In this document: one piece after another, positions 33,778-43,552 of the stretch
How positions within the stretch are numbered: position 1 is the stretch's first letter
Layout: every line of letters begins with the position of its first letter
Source of the DNA: Nocardioides scoriae
GTDB taxonomy: Bacteria > Actinomycetota > Actinomycetes > Propionibacteriales > Nocardioidaceae
Assembly (NCBI RefSeq): GCF_900104965.1
Contig: NZ_LT629757.1
Location: forward strand, 2,480,001-2,544,000
DNA length: 64,000 nt
Direction of reading: 5' to 3'
Program-made: the position numbers and the translations under genes
The notes under the pieces: generated by a model
The model's input: the letters and a program-made list of their open reading frames with translations, nothing else
What the model was told of the DNA's origin: nothing
Databases searched by the model: none

Positions 33778-35892
33778 TCAGGAGGCGAGCTGCGCGGGCG
33801 CCTCGACCTGCGCGACCGGCACGGTGAAGGCGAAGGTCGACCCCTCCCCGGGCACGCTCTCGACCCAGATCCGGCCGCCGTGCTGCTCGACGATGGAGCG
33901 GGTGATGGGCAGGCCCAGGCCGGTGCCGGCCTTCTCGCGGGCGTCGGAGACCTCGACCTGGGCGAAGCGCTCGAAGACCAGCTCCAGGTGCGAGGCGGGG
34001 ATGCCCCGGCCGCTGTCGGAGACGGTGAACTGCACGGCCGGACCGACGGTGCGGGCCTCGACGTGGACCTCGCTGCCCGGGGGCGAGAACTTCACGGCGT
34101 TGCCGACCAGGTTGACCAGGGCCTGGACCAGGCGGTCGGCGTCGGCACGCACGAGGCCCTCGGCCCCGTCGACCACCAGCGTGACGCCCGCCTCGGCGGC
34201 CAGCACCTCCAGTCCCGAGACGCTCGCCTCGACGACGGCCGCGGCCGCGTGCTCGGCGAAGTACATCGGGAACGACCCGGACTCGAGCCGCTCGACGTCG
34301 ATGATGTCGTTGACCAGCCGGGTCAGCCGCTCGCTGCCGCGCAGTGCCGTCTCCACCATCGACCCCGCGCTGGCCGGGAGCTCGCCGGTGTCGCCGTCGC
34401 TCAGCATCTCCAGCGCGCCGCGGATCGAGGTCAGCGGCGTGCGCAGCTCGTGGCTGACCGCGGAGACGAACTGGTTCTTCATCCGCGCCATCGCCTGGCG
34501 CTCGGTCGTGTCGCGGAAGACCAGCACCATGCCGGTCTCCAGGCCCGGCCCGCGCCGGGGGGCGGCCGTCACCTCGACCGGGAAGCGGGTGTCGTCGACG
34601 CGCGCGAACTCACCGGACGGCCGCGTGATCGCGGTGCCGGTCTCGCGCACCACGTCGGTCAGGCAGCGCTCGCCGTCCTGGTGGTCCGACGGGCAGGTGA
34701 TCGTGCACAGGTCGGTGCCCAGCAGCGCCTCGCCATCGGCCCCCAGCACCCCGGCGGCTGCCGGGTTGGCGAAGGTCACGCGGCCCTCCGCGTCGACCCC
34801 CATGACGCCCTCGCCCATCGAGGCGAGGATCCCCTCGTGGTGGTCCGAGAGCCACTGCAGGCTCGCCGTGCGGTCCAGGACGCGCTCCTCCAGGGCGCTG
34901 CGCACCCGCTGGTTGGAGGTCGCGATCAGCGCCTGCCGGTAGGCCATCAGGGCCAGGACCGAGGTGGTGAGCACCCAGTCGAACTCGGTGCGCAGCGTGC
35001 CCGCGGCACAGGCCAGGATCGCGGCGAAGACGCCGACGTCGGGCAGGATCGCGGACAGGCCGCGGGTGAGCGAGCCCGGCGTGCCGCTGAGCCGGCCGCC
35101 GTCGGTGCCCGCGGTGGTGCCGGCGAGGCCGACGAGCAGCGGCGCCAGCACGTAGCCCAGGCCGAGCGAGTCGACCGTGTCGGTCGTGCCGATCGCGTCC
35201 GCGACCGCGAAGTAGCCGTCGGCGACCCAGTAGGCGCCGAAGCCGAGGGTGAGCAGCAGCAGGTCACCGCGCTCGCGCTCGCTGCGCGAGCGGACGAGCA
35301 GCACGCCGGCCAGGGCCGCGAAGACCGCGTCGGCGACCGGGTAGACCACCGAGAGCACGGCCTCGGTGCCCGGCCCGAGCACCTCCACGACGCGGCGCAG
35401 GACGAGGAGGTAGGTCACCAGGGTCATCGCCGAGGCGAGCACCATCGTGTCGAGCGTGATCCGGCTGTTGCGACCGCCGAGCTCGGGGCTGCCGCGGGTC
35501 AGCAGCACCATCGCGACGCCGACCACGGCGATGCCGAGGAAGTAGAGCAGGTCGGCCGGACCCGGGTACGGCGGCTCGGAGCCGGCCGCCTCGTAGCCGA
35601 ACCACACCGCGTCGGCCACCGCCCACAGGCCGACCCCGAGCCCCAGCCCGGCCCAGGCCCGCCGGCTCGCGGGGTCGGTGCTCGGCGACCGCAGGCCCGC
35701 CCAGGCGCACGCGAGGGCACCGACGACGCTCGCCAGGGCCGAGCAGAGGTCGCTGGTCGCACGCGTGCTCGGGAGTCCCGGCGCCACCAGCCCGCGGGAC
35801 TGGACCGCGGTCGCCACGACGACCAGCACCAGCCCCGTGAGCGTCATGGCGTAGCGGGGTGCGTGGGCGGCGTGCTGCTGACGCACGTGCAT
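33778..35892 (-). CDS. Membrane sensor histidine kinase with PAS domain
   Basis: A 704-residue kinase. About nine N-terminal transmembrane helices (residues 15-300) form the sensor. A PAS domain (about 350-460) follows with HQDGERC and CPSD cysteines that may be redox- or metal-active. HisKA has His in VSAVSHELRTPLTS (about 480), and HATPase_c has NLVGNAVKFS, DSGRGIP and GTGLGLPI. No response regulator is adjacent. A strong GGGGGGAG site lies seven bases before the ATG. The signal is unknown. Confidence 0.88.
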   Translation of the reverse strand: MHVRQQHAAHAPRYAMTLTGLVLVVVATAVQSRGLVAPGLPSTRATSDLCSALASVVGALACAWAGLRSPSTDPASRRAWAGLGLGVGLWAVADAVWFGYEAAGSEPPYPGPADLLYFLGIAVVGVAMVLLTRGSPELGGRNSRITLDTMVLASAMTLVTYLLVLRRVVEVLGPGTEAVLSVVYPVADAVFAALAGVLLVRSRSERERGDLLLLTLGFGAYWVADGYFAVADAIGTTDTVDSLGLGYVLAPLLVGLAGTTAGTDGGRLSGTPGSLTRGLSAILPDVGVFAAILACAAGTLRTEFDWVLTTSVLALMAYRQALIATSNQRVRSALEERVLDRTASLQWLSDHHEGILASMGEGVMGVDAEGRVTFANPAAAGVLGADGEALLGTDLCTITCPSDHQDGERCLTDVVRETGTAITRPSGEFARVDDTRFPVEVTAAPRRGPGLETGMVLVFRDTTERQAMARMKNQFVSAVSHELRTPLTSIRGALEMLSDGDTGELPASAGSMVETALRGSERLTRLVNDIIDVERLESGSFPMYFAEHAAAAVVEASVSGLEVLAAEAGVTLVVDGAEGLVRADADRLVQALVNLVGNAVKFSPPGSEVHVEARTVGPAVQFTVSDSGRGIPASHLELVFERFAQVEVSDAREKAGTGLGLPITRSIVEQHGGRIWVESVPGEGSTFAFTVPVAQVEAPAQLAS

Positions 35893-36186
35893 GACCGCTC
35901 CCCCCGCGACGGCCCGCGGGCGCGGGCGGCCACTCCACTATGACGAAAGCCATGACCTGAAGATCACGATTTGTCGCATTCGACGAGGTGGGCAGCCCAC
36001 TGGCGGTGTCCCGCCAACGAGCCAGTCGTCGGGCAGCGCGGCGGACGCCTGCCGGGTGTCGCGGCACCAGCCCAAGGGGCATGCGCGGGTGGCGCCAGCG
36101 CCCCTTCACGGCGTCGTGCGCCTCTACGTGGCCCTCCTCGATCGACGTCCCTCACCACGTCGACGCGTGCCGAGCAGCAGGTGTGA
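35893..36186. other. Intergenic region upstream of the histidine kinase gene
   Basis: About 290 bp with no convincing gene on either strand. The part at 35940-35990 is AT-richer and probably holds the kinase promoter on the minus strand (CATAGT about 40 bases before the ATG). I see no repeat or stable terminator in the rest. Confidence 0.5.
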
Positions 36187-36528
36187 CTACTCCCGGTTGC
36201 GGGCCACCGCGGAGCGGACCAGCGCGACGAAGGCGTCCTCGTCGAGCACGTCGTCCTCCCGCAGGTCGATCGCGCGGCGGGTGCCGGCGTCGAGGCTGGC
36301 GTTGAACAGCCCGTCCGGGTCCTCGAGCGAGGCGCCCCTGGCGAAGGTGAGCTTCACCTTGTCCCGGTAGGTCTCCACCGTGCAGACCAGGCCGTCGCAG
36401 GAGAAGGTCGGCACCCCGTCGGGGTTGGTGGGCTTGCGCCACTTGGCCTCCTCCACGACGTCGGGCTCGGCCCGCAGCAGCAGGGATCGGAGCGTCTGGA
36501 CCCTCGCGGTCCGCCAGTCGTCAGCCAC
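36187..36528 (-). CDS. DUF1801 (YdhG-like) protein
   Basis: A 113-residue protein with the DUF1801 pattern: EEAKWRKPTN near residue 27, TFSCDGLVCTVETYRDKVKL, and the LTFARGASLEDPDGLFN segment. The fold is related to frataxin-like small proteins; the family role is poorly known, and one Bacillus member acts as an iron chaperone. The GTG start lies nine bases after the stop of the glycosidase gene, so it may be the last gene of that transcript. Confidence 0.8.
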   Translation of the reverse strand: MADDWRTARVQTLRSLLLRAEPDVVEEAKWRKPTNPDGVPTFSCDGLVCTVETYRDKVKLTFARGASLEDPDGLFNASLDAGTRRAIDLREDDVLDEDAFVALVRSAVARNRE

Positions 36529-36537
36529 GTCACGACC

Positions 36538-38259
36538 CTAGCGAGCCGGCGCCCCCGCGTCGCGGGCCAGCAGCAGGTAGGCGCTCGCGGTCCACGTGTA
36601 GGCGCGGTCGCGCAGCCCCTCCCCGGTCACGGCGTCGAAGTTCTCGGCGAAGCCGCTGCGCTCGCACAGCCGCAGGAACCGGCGCGCCACGTCGTCGGCG
36701 AGGCCGTCGTGACCGCACCGCCGCAGGCCCTCGACCACCAGCACCGTCGAGGGCGCCCAGATCGGGCCGCGCCAGTAGCCGTCGGGCTCGTACGCCGCCG
36801 AGCCGACCGGCTCGGTCGCCAGCCCGTGCTCGGTCAGGTGGTCGTCGAGCCGGGCGACCAGCGCCTCGCGCACCGCCGCCGGCAGCCGCTCCCCCAGCAG
36901 CAGCGCGAGCAGGGGCTGCAGGCTCCGCGTGCGGCGGCGGGCGCCGGACACGACGGCCCGCGAGACCAGCTGCTCGCCGTCCCACAGCTCCTCGACCAGC
37001 CCCTCGACGAGCACGTCCGCCCGCGCCGACCAGTGGCGGGCCTGCTCGTCGCGCCCCAGCTCGGAGGCCAGGTCGGCCACCACCTGCGCCTGGACGGCGA
37101 GGAAGGCGGCCAGGTCGGCGGTCTCGAGCAGCTGCTCCTCGGCGAAGACCGTGGCGTTGTCCCAGCCGCTGTCGTTGCCGTGCTGGTAGTGCGGCAGTCG
37201 GCGCCCCGGGGCCGTGCGCCGGGTGGTCCACCAGGTCGTCCAGGCGGCGAGCTCGTCGAGGACCTCGGCCAGCACCGCCGGGTCGGGCCGCTCCGCGACC
37301 CGGGCCAGCAGCGACTGCAGCGCCCAGCCGTGCACGGGCGGCTTGACGAAGTTGCGCAGCACCTCGGACTGGGTGACCGAGTCGGGCAGGGCGCCGTGCT
37401 CGTCCTGGTGGGCGAAGGGCAGTCGGAGCTGCTGCCACGCCAGCGCCGGGTCCCCCTCGGCGAGCGCGAGGGCGTTGAAGCAGTGGTCCCAGCTCCAGAC
37501 CTTGTCCATCCAGTTCATCGACATCAGCACGGCGTCGGTGCCGACGTAGCCGGACGGGGCGACGGTGGCCGACCAGAGCAGGTGCACCGCAGCCGCGGCC
37601 GCCGGCGTCCGGTCGGTGCGCCAGCCGGCCACGCGCGCGACGTACGCCGCGAGCTCGTCCGCCACCGCGGCCCGCTCGTCCTCGAAGCTCCGGGCGGGGC
37701 GCCACCGCGGGGCCTCGCCGGGCAGCTCCTGGACCCAGAGCTCGGCGACGCCCGTGCCGTCGGGCAGCACCGTGACGGAGCGGGCACAGCGGCCGGTGCG
37801 CTGCGCACCCTCCACGACCACGTCGCCCACCTCGACGCCGACGCGGTAGCGGCGCCCGGTCTCGTAGGAGGTGAGCACGACCGTCCCGCTCACCGGCTCC
37901 TCGACGAGGTAGGTGCCGCTGAAGGGCGTCAGCTCGGGGGCGGCGGCCGCGACGCGCAGCCCCAGGCCCTCCCCGCGGAACCGCACCACGTCGTCACCGG
38001 CGAAGACCGCCCGCACCCGCCCCTCGGCGGCGGTCCACGTGAGCACCGCCGGGTCGGCGCCGACCTCGTGGGCCACCGGGCCGGAGGCGGTGACCGGCAC
38101 CAGCTCCAGGACCGCGTGCATCCCCTGCACGTGGGAGACCAGGTGCACCTGGTCGCGGACGTCGTGCTGCCCCGCGACCGGGGAGAGGTCGAGCCACGAC
38201 CCGGCCCGGCTGAAGGGCACCTGCGCCAGGTCGAGGCGGAGGTCGGCGGTCCCGCTCAC
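36538..38259 (-). CDS. GH63-like (alpha/alpha)6-barrel glycoside hydrolase
   Basis: A 573-residue soluble enzyme. An N-terminal beta-sandwich-like region (1-200) precedes an (alpha/alpha)6-barrel with WSWDHCFNALALA (about 270; the Asp matches the general acid region), GNDSGWDNATVF and YWRGPIWAPSTVLV. This pattern matches MGH/YgjK-type GH63 and GH37 enzymes, such as mannosylglycerate hydrolase or trehalase. Substrate specificity cannot be set here. The GTG start overlaps the stop of the epimerase gene (GTGA), so the two act in one operon, probably in sugar or osmolyte turnover. Confidence 0.78.
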   Translation of the reverse strand: MSGTADLRLDLAQVPFSRAGSWLDLSPVAGQHDVRDQVHLVSHVQGMHAVLELVPVTASGPVAHEVGADPAVLTWTAAEGRVRAVFAGDDVVRFRGEGLGLRVAAAAPELTPFSGTYLVEEPVSGTVVLTSYETGRRYRVGVEVGDVVVEGAQRTGRCARSVTVLPDGTGVAELWVQELPGEAPRWRPARSFEDERAAVADELAAYVARVAGWRTDRTPAAAAAVHLLWSATVAPSGYVGTDAVLMSMNWMDKVWSWDHCFNALALAEGDPALAWQQLRLPFAHQDEHGALPDSVTQSEVLRNFVKPPVHGWALQSLLARVAERPDPAVLAEVLDELAAWTTWWTTRRTAPGRRLPHYQHGNDSGWDNATVFAEEQLLETADLAAFLAVQAQVVADLASELGRDEQARHWSARADVLVEGLVEELWDGEQLVSRAVVSGARRRTRSLQPLLALLLGERLPAAVREALVARLDDHLTEHGLATEPVGSAAYEPDGYWRGPIWAPSTVLVVEGLRRCGHDGLADDVARRFLRLCERSGFAENFDAVTGEGLRDRAYTWTASAYLLLARDAGAPAR

Positions 38260-39161
38260 GCCGGGGCGGCGCCCGGGTCGGCGAGCACGTCGCGCCAGGA
38301 GTGCTCGGGGGCGAAGCCGAGCAGCTCGCGGGCCTTGTCGATGGAGTAGAACGTCTCGTCGCGACCGATCTGGCGGCGCACCTCGACACCGTCGTAGAAG
38401 CGGTCGAGGACCTCCTGGGTGGTGGCCGCCACCGACATGTCGGGGTTGGCGACGTTGAAGACCTCGTAGCCCAGACCGTCGGTCTGCAGGCACCGCTCGA
38501 CCATCTGCCCGAGGTCGCGGGCGTCGATGTAGGCGAACACGTTGCGGCGTCGGAGCGCGGGGTCCTCGAGGAAGGGCGGGAACATCTCGGCGTACTCGTG
38601 GGGCTCGATGACGTTGTTGATCCGCAGCCCGTAGACGTCGGCGCCGGTGCGCGCCTGGAAGGACCGCGCCGTCACCTCGCCGGCCACCTTCGACATGGCG
38701 TAGGCGTCCTCGGGCACCGTGGGGTGCTCCTCGTCGACCGGCACGTAGAGCGGGCGGCGCTCGCCCTGGGCGAAGCAGATGCCGTACGTCGTCTCCGACG
38801 AGGCGAAGACGACCTTGCGGATGCCGAGGCGCAGCGCGGCCTCGAGGACGTGGAAGGTGCTGAGCACGTTAGTGGCGTACGTCGTGGCGTCGGAGGCGAG
38901 CAGGATCCGGGGCACGGCCGCGAAGTGCACCACCGCGTCGTACGTCGGCTGCTCGTCCAGCTCGAGCTCGGCCATCGTGGCCAGGCCGGCCATCGCCGAC
39001 CAGGTCTCCCCCGCGTCGGTCAGGTCGACCCGCAGGTCGGCGACCCCGGGGTGGTCGAGGGGCACGAGGTCGGCGTTGGTGACCTGGTGTCCCAGCTCGG
39101 CGAGGAACGGAGCCACGTGTCGGCCGGCCTTGCCGCTGCCGCCGGTGAAGAAGATGCGCAT
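38256..39161 (-). CDS. NAD(P)-dependent epimerase/dehydratase (extended SDR)
   Basis: A 301-residue Rossmann protein. The nucleotide loop is TGGSGKAG (residues 6-13), the VHFAAVP segment follows, and the catalytic triad includes Tyr and Lys in YAMSK (about 155) with the Ser in FASSETTYG. It acts on a nucleotide sugar or free sugar acid; uronate dehydrogenase-like activity is possible. It begins 18 bases after nadC and overlaps the glycosidase gene downstream, an odd extension of the NAD biosynthesis operon. Confidence 0.82.
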   Translation of the reverse strand: MRIFFTGGSGKAGRHVAPFLAELGHQVTNADLVPLDHPGVADLRVDLTDAGETWSAMAGLATMAELELDEQPTYDAVVHFAAVPRILLASDATTYATNVLSTFHVLEAALRLGIRKVVFASSETTYGICFAQGERRPLYVPVDEEHPTVPEDAYAMSKVAGEVTARSFQARTGADVYGLRINNVIEPHEYAEMFPPFLEDPALRRRNVFAYIDARDLGQMVERCLQTDGLGYEVFNVANPDMSVAATTQEVLDRFYDGVEVRRQIGRDETFYSIDKARELLGFAPEHSWRDVLADPGAAPA

Positions 39162-39179
39162 GGTGGGGGTCGTACCCGG

Positions 39180-40112
39180 TCAGCGGGCATCCAGCCCGAT
39201 GTCGAGCGACGGGGCGGAGTGGGTGAGGCCACCCACCGCCAGCAGGTCGACGCCGGTCGCCGCGACGGCCCGGGCCACGTCGAGGGTGAGCCCCCCGCTG
39301 GCCTCCAGGACCGTGCCCGGCGACCGCGAGCGGGTCCGGCGCACGGCCTCGCGCAGGTCGGCCGCCGAGAAGTTGTCGAGCAGCACCTCGCGGGCCCCGT
39401 GGGCCAGGGCCTCGTCGAGCTGGTCGAGGTCGTCGACCTCCACCTGCACCGGCACCCCGCGCAGGGCGGCGACGGCCCGCACGGCCTCGAGGGCCGCCCC
39501 CACCCCGCCGGCGGCCGCGACGTGGTTGTCCTTGACCAGCACGGCGTCGTGGAGGCCGGCGCGGTGGTTGCGGCCGCCACCGCAGCGCACCGCGTGCTTC
39601 TCCAGGGCCCGCAATAGCGGCATCGTCTTGCGGGTGTCGCGGACCTGCACACCGGTGCCCTCGACCGCGGCGACCCAGGCCGCGGTGGCCGTGGCCACCC
39701 CGCACAGGTGGCCGAGCAGGTTGAGCGAGGTGCGCTCGAGCAGCAGCACGCCGCGGGCCGGCGCCTCGAGCTCGGCGAGCACGTCGCCAGGTGCGACGCG
39801 GGCACCGTCCTCGACCCGGGCCACGAAACGCGCCTCGGGCCCGAGGACGTCGGCGACCATCGCGGCCAGCACCGCCAGGCCGGCCACCGTGCCGGGCTGG
39901 CGGGCGACGTAGCGCACGTCGAGCCACGCGTCGGCCGGCACGGTCGCGGCCGAGGTCAGGTCGAGGTGCGCACCCAGCTCGTCGTCCGGCCCGACGCCCA
40001 GGTCCTCGGCGAGGGTGGCCCGCACCAGCCGCAGCACCGCGTCCGGGTCGAGACCAGCGGCCACGAGGCCCTCCCGGGCCGCCTGCACGGCGGGGTCGGC
40101 GAAGGCGCTCAC
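39180..40112 (-). CDS. nadC: Quinolinate phosphoribosyltransferase (carboxylating)
   Basis: The 310-residue enzyme makes nicotinate mononucleotide from quinolinate and PRPP, the third step of de novo NAD synthesis. It carries DTRKTMPLLRALEKHAVRCGGGRNHR (about 155-180), the substrate-binding arginine/lysine region, KDNH, and the late LEASGGLTL. The GTG start overlaps the nadB stop in GTGA (40109-40112). Confidence 0.95.
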   Translation of the reverse strand: MSAFADPAVQAAREGLVAAGLDPDAVLRLVRATLAEDLGVGPDDELGAHLDLTSAATVPADAWLDVRYVARQPGTVAGLAVLAAMVADVLGPEARFVARVEDGARVAPGDVLAELEAPARGVLLLERTSLNLLGHLCGVATATAAWVAAVEGTGVQVRDTRKTMPLLRALEKHAVRCGGGRNHRAGLHDAVLVKDNHVAAAGGVGAALEAVRAVAALRGVPVQVEVDDLDQLDEALAHGAREVLLDNFSAADLREAVRRTRSRSPGTVLEASGGLTLDVARAVAATGVDLLAVGGLTHSAPSLDIGLDAR

Positions 40113-41701
40113 GCCACCCTCCCCACGGCAGCGGCGGCCTCGGTCACGAGACGGGCCCGGGGCACGCCGTCGGGGTCCAGCCGCACCGCGACGGGGTGGC
40201 GCCACCGGTCGGAGGCGACCGGGTGGTCGGCGCGGAAGTGGGCCCCGCGGCTCTCCTCCCGCGCCCTCGCGGCCGCCACGACCGCACCGGCCACCAGCGC
40301 GACGGGATCGCGGCGCGGCCGACCGGCGACCACCCGGGCGGCGCGGCCGAGGCCCTCCGCGGTGCGGACCACGCCGACGTCGGCGCTCATCGAGCGGCGC
40401 ACGGCCTGCGACCCGTCGGGGTCCGGGTCGAGCACCACGTCGGGCAGCTCGCCGACAGCCGGCTCGGGCAGCTCCAGCGCCAGCCGCGCGGCCGTGCGCC
40501 GCCCGAAGACCAGCCCCTCGAGCAGGCTGTTGGAGGCGAGCCGGTTGCCGCCGTGGACGCCGGTCGCGGCGACCTCGCCGACGGCGTGCAGGCCGGGGAC
40601 GTCGCTCGCGCCCCACCGGTCGGTCGCCACGCCGCCGCACCAGAAGTGGGCGGCGGGCGAGACCGGCAGCCAGTCGCGGGCGGGGTCGAGACCGGCCGCC
40701 GCGCAGGACGCGGCGATCGTGGGGAACCGCTCCGCGACGTCGGCGACCCCCGTCGCGTCCAGCCACGCGTGCTCGCGTCCCGAGCCCGTCGCCACGGCGT
40801 GCACCGCGCGGGCCACGACGTCGCGGGGCGCCAGGTCGGCGAGCGGATGGCGGCCGGCCATGAAGGCGGCGCCCCCGTGGTCGCGCAGCACGGCGCCCTC
40901 GCCGCGCAGCGCCTCGGAGACCAGCGGCACCTGGCCGTCGCGACCGGGCAGGTGCAGCGCGGTGGGGTGGAACTGCACGAACTCCGCGTCGCGCAGGCCG
41001 GCGCCGGCCAGCAGCGCCAGCGCCGCGCCCTCCCCGGTGACGCCGGGCGGGTTGGTGGTGACGGCGTACGCCGCGCCGATGCCGCCCGTGGCCAGCACCA
41101 CCGCGCGGGCCCGCATCGTCGTCGCTCCCGCCGGCCCCTCCAGCAGGGCACCGGTCACCTGCGCCCGCCCCGGGTCGGCCGCGCTGCGGCCGCGGACGAG
41201 CCCCACGACCCGGGTCTCGCGCCACCAGGTGAGCCCGGCCCGCAGCGCGGCCTGCGCCTCGGTAGCCGCGACCAGCGTGCGCAGCACCTCGGCACCGGTG
41301 GCGTCACCGCCCGCGTGGACGACCCGGCGGCGGCCGTGCCCGCCCTCGAGGGTGCGGTCGAGCCGGCCATCGGCGTCCCGGTCGAAGCGGGCGCCGAGCC
41401 CGAGCAGGTCGGCCAGGCGCTGCGGCCCCTCCTCGACCAGGCAGTCCAACGCGCGCGGCTCGCACAGGCCGGCGCCGGCGAGCGCGGTGTCCCGGGCGTG
41501 GTCGACCGGGTCGTCGTCACCGGCGTACGCCGCGGCGACCCCGCCCTGGGCCCAGCCGGTGCTGCCCCCACCGGCCGAGACGACGGCGACCGTGCGGCCG
41601 CCGGCCCGCAGCCCCAGGGCGGTCGAGAGGCCGGCCACCCCGGCGCCGACGACCAGGACGTCGACCTCGACGGACCCGCGCGGTGCCGCCGACGCGCTCA
41701 C
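40109..41701 (-). CDS. nadB: L-aspartate oxidase
   Basis: The 530-residue flavoprotein oxidises L-aspartate to iminoaspartate for NadA. FAD-binding loop [10 protein letters not shown] (about 17-26), [12 protein letters not shown] (about 47), the active-site HPTALHLPG and the [26 protein letters not shown]-type C-terminal FAD region are all present. The GTG start overlaps the nadA stop. It belongs to the succinate dehydrogenase/fumarate reductase flavoprotein fold, with NadB identity fixed by its place between nadA and nadC. Confidence 0.94.
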   Translation of the reverse strand: MSASAAPRGSVEVDVLVVGAGVAGLSTALGLRAGGRTVAVVSAGGGSTGWAQGGVAAAYAGDDDPVDHARDTALAGAGLCEPRALDCLVEEGPQRLADLLGLGARFDRDADGRLDRTLEGGHGRRRVVHAGGDATGAEVLRTLVAATEAQAALRAGLTWWRETRVVGLVRGRSAADPGRAQVTGALLEGPAGATTMRARAVVLATGGIGAAYAVTTNPPGVTGEGAALALLAGAGLRDAEFVQFHPTALHLPGRDGQVPLVSEALRGEGAVLRDHGGAAFMAGRHPLADLAPRDVVARAVHAVATGSGREHAWLDATGVADVAERFPTIAASCAAAGLDPARDWLPVSPAAHFWCGGVATDRWGASDVPGLHAVGEVAATGVHGGNRLASNSLLEGLVFGRRTAARLALELPEPAVGELPDVVLDPDPDGSQAVRRSMSADVGVVRTAEGLGRAARVVAGRPRRDPVALVAGAVVAAARAREESRGAHFRADHPVASDRWRHPVAVRLDPDGVPRARLVTEAAAAVGRVA

Positions 41702-42696
41702 TCGCCACCGCCGGGCCGACCGATGGCCAGCATCCGCTCGACCGCGCGCCGGGCCCGCCGCGCGACGTCGGCGTCGACGTGCACCTCGTCGCCCCCGCCC
41801 CGCAGCGTCGCCAGCAGCAGCTCGGGGGTGGTCATCTTCATGAACCGGCACGACGCCTGGGGGTTCATCGGCAGGAACGTCGTCGTCGGGTTGACCTGCC
41901 GCAGCTGGTGCAGCATCCCGACCTCGGTCGCGACCAGCGAGGTCGGCGCCGTCATCGTCCGGGCGGCCTCGAGCATCCCCCCGGTCGAGAGCACCTGGGT
42001 GCGTCCGGCCGGGAGGTCGCCGGCACCGGACAGCCACAGGGCCGAGTTGGCGCACCCGCACTCGGGGTGCACCAGCAGCTCGGCCTCGGGGTGGGCCGCG
42101 ACCTGGCGGCGGACGTCGGCCGGCGTGATGCCGGCGTGCACGTGGCACTCCCCCAGCCAGACCAGCAGGTTCTCCCGCCCGGTCTCGCGGCGCACGTGCG
42201 CCCCCAGGAACTGGTCGGGCAGGAACAGCACCGTGCGGTCGCGCGGGATCGAGTCGACCACCTCGACGGCGTTGGAGGAGGTGCAGCAGTAGTCGACCTC
42301 GGCCTTCACCGCGGCGCTGGTGTTGACGTAGGCGACCACGACCGCGTCGGGGTGCTCGGCCTTCCACGCCCGCACCTGGTCGGCGTCGATCGAGTCGGCC
42401 AGCGAGCAGCCGGCCTCGCGGGTCGGGGCAAGGACCGTCTTGGCGGGGCTGAGGATCTTGGCCGTCTCGGCCATGAACCACACGCCGCAGAACACGATCG
42501 TGCGCGCGTCGGTCTCGGCGGCGATCCGCGAGAGCGCGAGCGAGTCGCCGACGTGGTGGGCGACGTCCTGGACCTCGGGACTCATGTAGTTGTGCGCCAG
42601 CACCACGGCGTCGCGCTCCTCGGCCAGGCGGCGCACCTCCTCCTGCCAGGCGTGCGGCCAGCGCCGCGGGCGGGCCGAGGTGTCGGTCGTGGTCAT
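41698..42696 (-). CDS. nadA: Quinolinate synthase
   Basis: The 332-residue [4Fe-4S] enzyme condenses iminoaspartate with dihydroxyacetone phosphate to quinolinate. It shows [23 protein letters not shown] and HPECG. Candidate cluster cysteines sit in REAGCSLAD (Cys97), GECHVH and SCRFMKM, spaced as in NadA. The ATG at 42696 follows a GGGAG site. First gene of the nad operon, divergent from nrtR; a 21-bp inverted repeat just upstream should control it. Confidence 0.95.
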   Translation of the reverse strand: MTTTDTSARPRRWPHAWQEEVRRLAEERDAVVLAHNYMSPEVQDVAHHVGDSLALSRIAAETDARTIVFCGVWFMAETAKILSPAKTVLAPTREAGCSLADSIDADQVRAWKAEHPDAVVVAYVNTSAAVKAEVDYCCTSSNAVEVVDSIPRDRTVLFLPDQFLGAHVRRETGRENLLVWLGECHVHAGITPADVRRQVAAHPEAELLVHPECGCANSALWLSGAGDLPAGRTQVLSTGGMLEAARTMTAPTSLVATEVGMLHQLRQVNPTTTFLPMNPQASCRFMKMTTPELLLATLRGGGDEVHVDADVARRARRAVERMLAIGRPGGGE

Positions 42697-42710
42697 GGGG
42701 GCTCCCCTGG

Positions 42711-42731
42711 TTTTCGACTGCAAGGCGACAA
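42711..42731. promoter_or_regulatory. Candidate NrtR operator
   Basis: Half-sites TTTTCGAC and, on the other strand, TTGTCGCC (6 of 8 bases equal) flank TGCAA, giving a 21-bp imperfect palindrome between nadA and nrtR. Size and position match what is known for NrtR/NdnR sites. It is 14 bp upstream of nadA and 26 bp upstream of nrtR. Confidence 0.62.
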
Positions 42732-42757
42732 CTGCCGCCGACGCTACCATCGACCCC

Positions 42758-43474
42758 ATGGCCAGCCCGGGGACCGACCACGCGGCGGTCGGTGCGTCGG
42801 GGCTGGCGGCGTACGCCCACGAGGTGCTGGCCGTGGTGCTCTCGGTCCGCGAGGGCCGGCTGTGCGTGCTGCTGTGGCGCCGCGAGCGCGCGCCCGAGTC
42901 GGGTCGCTGGTCGCTGCCGGGCGGCGGCGTCGCCCCGGACCAGCGGCTGCGCGAGGCGATCAGCACCCACCTGGCGGCCAAGGTCGACGTGCGCAACGTG
43001 TCCTGGCTGGAGCAGGTCGCGACCCACAGCCGGGTCGACCGCGACCCCCGGGAGCGGGTGCTGGCCACGGGCTACCTCGCGCTGGTGCCGGTCGACGTCG
43101 TGCCCGTGCTGCCCGCCGACACGGAGTGGTTCGACGTCGCCGACCTGCCGGCGACGGCCTTCGACCACCACCACTTCGTCGAGGCGGCGACCGATCGGCT
43201 CCGCGCCAAGCTCAGCTACACCAACATCGGCTTCGCGCTGGCGCCGCGCGAGTTCACGATGCCGGTGATGCGCGACCTCGTCAGCGCCGCCCTCGGCCAC
43301 CCCGTCTCGACCACCAACCTCACCCGCGTGATGACGCGGCGCGGCATGGTCGAGCCGACCGGCGGCACCGCTGCCCCCGGCCCCCACGGCGGCCGCCCCG
43401 CCACGGTCTACCGCTTCCGCGAGCGCACCCTCACCGTCACCGACCCGTACGCCGTCCTCAAGCCCCCCGACTGA
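42758..43474 (+). CDS. nrtR: NrtR-type NUDIX/winged-helix regulator of NAD biosynthesis
   Basis: A 238-residue regulator. The N-terminal Nudix-like domain has [16 protein letters not shown] (about 67-82), where the Nudix box is degenerate (REAISTHL instead of RExxEExG), so it should bind ADP-ribose-like ligands without strong hydrolysis. The C-terminal winged helix includes [15 protein letters not shown]. Divergent from nadABC, it is the likely repressor. TACCAT lies seven bases upstream of the ATG, a leaderless arrangement. Confidence 0.88.
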   Translation: MASPGTDHAAVGASGLAAYAHEVLAVVLSVREGRLCVLLWRRERAPESGRWSLPGGGVAPDQRLREAISTHLAAKVDVRNVSWLEQVATHSRVDRDPRERVLATGYLALVPVDVVPVLPADTEWFDVADLPATAFDHHHFVEAATDRLRAKLSYTNIGFALAPREFTMPVMRDLVSAALGHPVSTTNLTRVMTRRGMVEPTGGTAAPGPHGGRPATVYRFRERTLTVTDPYAVLKPPD

Positions 43475-43484
43475 CCCGCCGCGC

Positions 43485-43540
43485 CCCGGGTCGTGGGTGC
43501 CACCGGGCGCCCGGGCGCCCCCTCACCCGCACGACCCGGG
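43485..43540 (+). terminator. Long hairpin terminator after nrtR
   Basis: Arms CCCGGGTCGTG (43485-43495) and CACGACCCGGG (43530-43540) pair perfectly. The stem continues inward with GGGTG/CACCC after a bulged base. It starts about ten bases after the nrtR stop, with no U-tract. The loop is itself GC-palindromic. Confidence 0.72.
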
Positions 43541-43552
43541 CGGGGCGCGAGG

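Noticed and set aside
32587-35943. Very long open frame on the plus strand across paaK and the histidine kinase
   Set aside because: It spans two convincing minus-strand genes and has no recognisable motif; it reflects the scarcity of stops in GC-rich DNA.
36529-36540. TAGGGT before the DUF1801 gene as a leaderless -10 element
   Set aside because: Its TAG is the stop codon of the glycosidase gene just upstream, so the match can be accidental; the same holds for TAGCCT before the VanZ gene.
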